This document shows positions 62,996 through 64,000 of a stretch of DNA of 64,000 nt, one piece after another. The notes beneath the pieces were generated by a model. It ran no database searches. It was not told the origin of the DNA and worked only from the letters and a program-made list of their open reading frames with translations. The position numbers were made by a program, and so were the translations under genes. Origin of the DNA: Amborella trichopoda (Eukaryota; Streptophyta; Magnoliopsida; Amborellales; Amborellaceae). Where the stretch lies: contig NW_006499563.1 of NCBI RefSeq assembly GCF_000471905.2, positions 1,631,296 through 1,695,295 on the forward strand, given 5' to 3'. Positions within the stretch are counted from its first letter, which is position 1. Every line of letters begins with the position of its first letter.

Positions 62996-64000
62996 ACCAT
63001 AATAGAGACAGGTTCATATGAAACAACACTATGTCCAAAGCATACTACATATCATCAGGCCCATTAGCTCAAAAGACATCTTCATATTATTTTTCTAGTT
63101 TTTTACAGTGAACACAATCCACCTTTAAAGGAATATCATGAAATTCATAAATCATTTGAACCTAAGACCACTTTCATATCAATTTAGGCTCATAAAAACA
63201 CAACTTTCGTAAGGGGCTAACCCCAAATTTTGGTTTAATGTTTGTCAAACTATTTGGTGTTCTTGAATAGAGTTCCCATCTTCACAATAGAAAATCCAGT
63301 GTGACATTCTCATGGAAAAATAAACATATCTTTCAAACCACAGGGAAGTTTATCATGATTTATCTTTCATTTAAAAGTAGTTTGACTTCATTATGATATA
63401 TCTTAGTAAATAAATAGCTCCACACAAAATCACATAAAATCCCTAGAATTTCATTTTACAAATCTGGCATGCTTCAGCAAATGGTTAATAAACTTTAAAC
63501 CAAAAGAGGTATTGACAAGAGGTCTTTTCCATTTTAAAATAGATTCAAAGGGGTACTTCCCACAAAATTTCATGATCAAAAGAGATATTTACGATACTCA
63601 AATGATTTCACAAACGAGAGTCACAATTCTGGAAAATAGACACACTCTAGCAGGATTTCAGAAACATTCACCCACATTCATAATCACATCCATATTCATA
63701 CTTGAATTTCATATTTTGATAAACTAAGTAAACGTGCATCAATCAAAAACATGAAAACATGAAAATCAGATCCACTTACATTCACTAAAAGAAACTCCAA
63801 GGTTCTTCATAATTTTCACCTCACATGCCAAGCTCCAAAAGATGGGTTCAAGCTCAAGGGTTAAAGGCTGGGAGAGATCTTAAAGTCTTAAGGCTAGAGA
63901 GGGAGAACATGGGTGAGAGAGGGCAAGGAGTAGAGAGAGAGCAAACCCTAATGGATAGGTGTGAAGGGGGTATATATAAGCAAAATGGGGTGGCAACATG

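Larger units (their letters stand above)
61229..64000. repeat. Long gypsy-like LTR, runs off the window
   Basis: Starts TGTCACAGCCCTGCCCC at the edge of the copia fragment, the style of long plant gypsy LTRs (TGTCACA...). It has no coding frame over 2.7 kb, two tandem-repeat fields, and near the right edge a 'ggtatatataagc' TATA-like block (63969) next to CT/GA-rich sequence and 'accctaat'. The orientation is uncertain, and the other end lies outside. Confidence 0.5.

Overview
This window is nuclear DNA from a seed plant, most likely a flowering plant. It is AT-rich and has GT-AG introns several kilobases long, CT/GA microsatellites, LTR elements (gypsy and copia), RTE- and L1-type LINEs, hAT, PIF/Harbinger, Mutator and Stowaway-like DNA elements, and endogenous pararetrovirus relics. 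I cannot name the species. Only one host gene is convincing. There is one assembly gap, 59910-60471.

That gene is on the minus strand and fills the middle of the window (46293 down to 15792, 30.5 kb). I assembled it by eye as eight exons whose splice phases all agree: 46167-46293, 45666-45925, 43837-44926, 36168-36259, 34896-34970, 28270-28331, 22108-22177 and 15792-16313. They total 2298 nt and give a 765-residue protein. It has a Gly/Lys-rich N-terminus, an acidic Ser-rich middle, an R3H-like segment spread over three tiny exons, and a C-terminal G-patch. This is the architecture of plant SQS1-like (At3g09850-like) RNA-processing proteins. Exons are about 7.5% of the locus; the introns are loaded with transposons.

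Left of the gene (1-15.8 kb): a decayed gypsy element with gag but no visible pol and diverged LTR-like ends (1-4.6 kb); a broken endogenous caulimovirid-like element on the minus strand with movement protein, coat, protease, RT and RNase H in order (5.6-10.8 kb); a 417-bp foldback MITE; and an RTE LINE tail. Right of the gene (47.6-64 kb): a 3.65-kb giant palindrome made of GAGA/TCTC motif arrays; Stowaway elements; a second, divergent caulimovirid-like fragment (54.2-55.2 kb, plus strand); a Mutator-like MITE with a 9-bp duplication; an L1 RNase H relic; the 3' end of a copia element whose LTR contains the gap; and a long gypsy-like LTR with two tandem-repeat fields running off the window.

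The most unusual signal is a set of hAT-like non-autonomous elements inside the introns of the one gene. Five of them have recognisable 8-bp target-site duplications (at 19149, 23418, 24714, 35101 and 41423). Each is packed near its ends with a different self-complementary motif (CCTAGG, GCATATGC, GGATCCGGATCC, ACTCGGCCGAGT or GGAATCGAGATTCC). Everything was read by eye without database searches, so family names rest on motif recognition.
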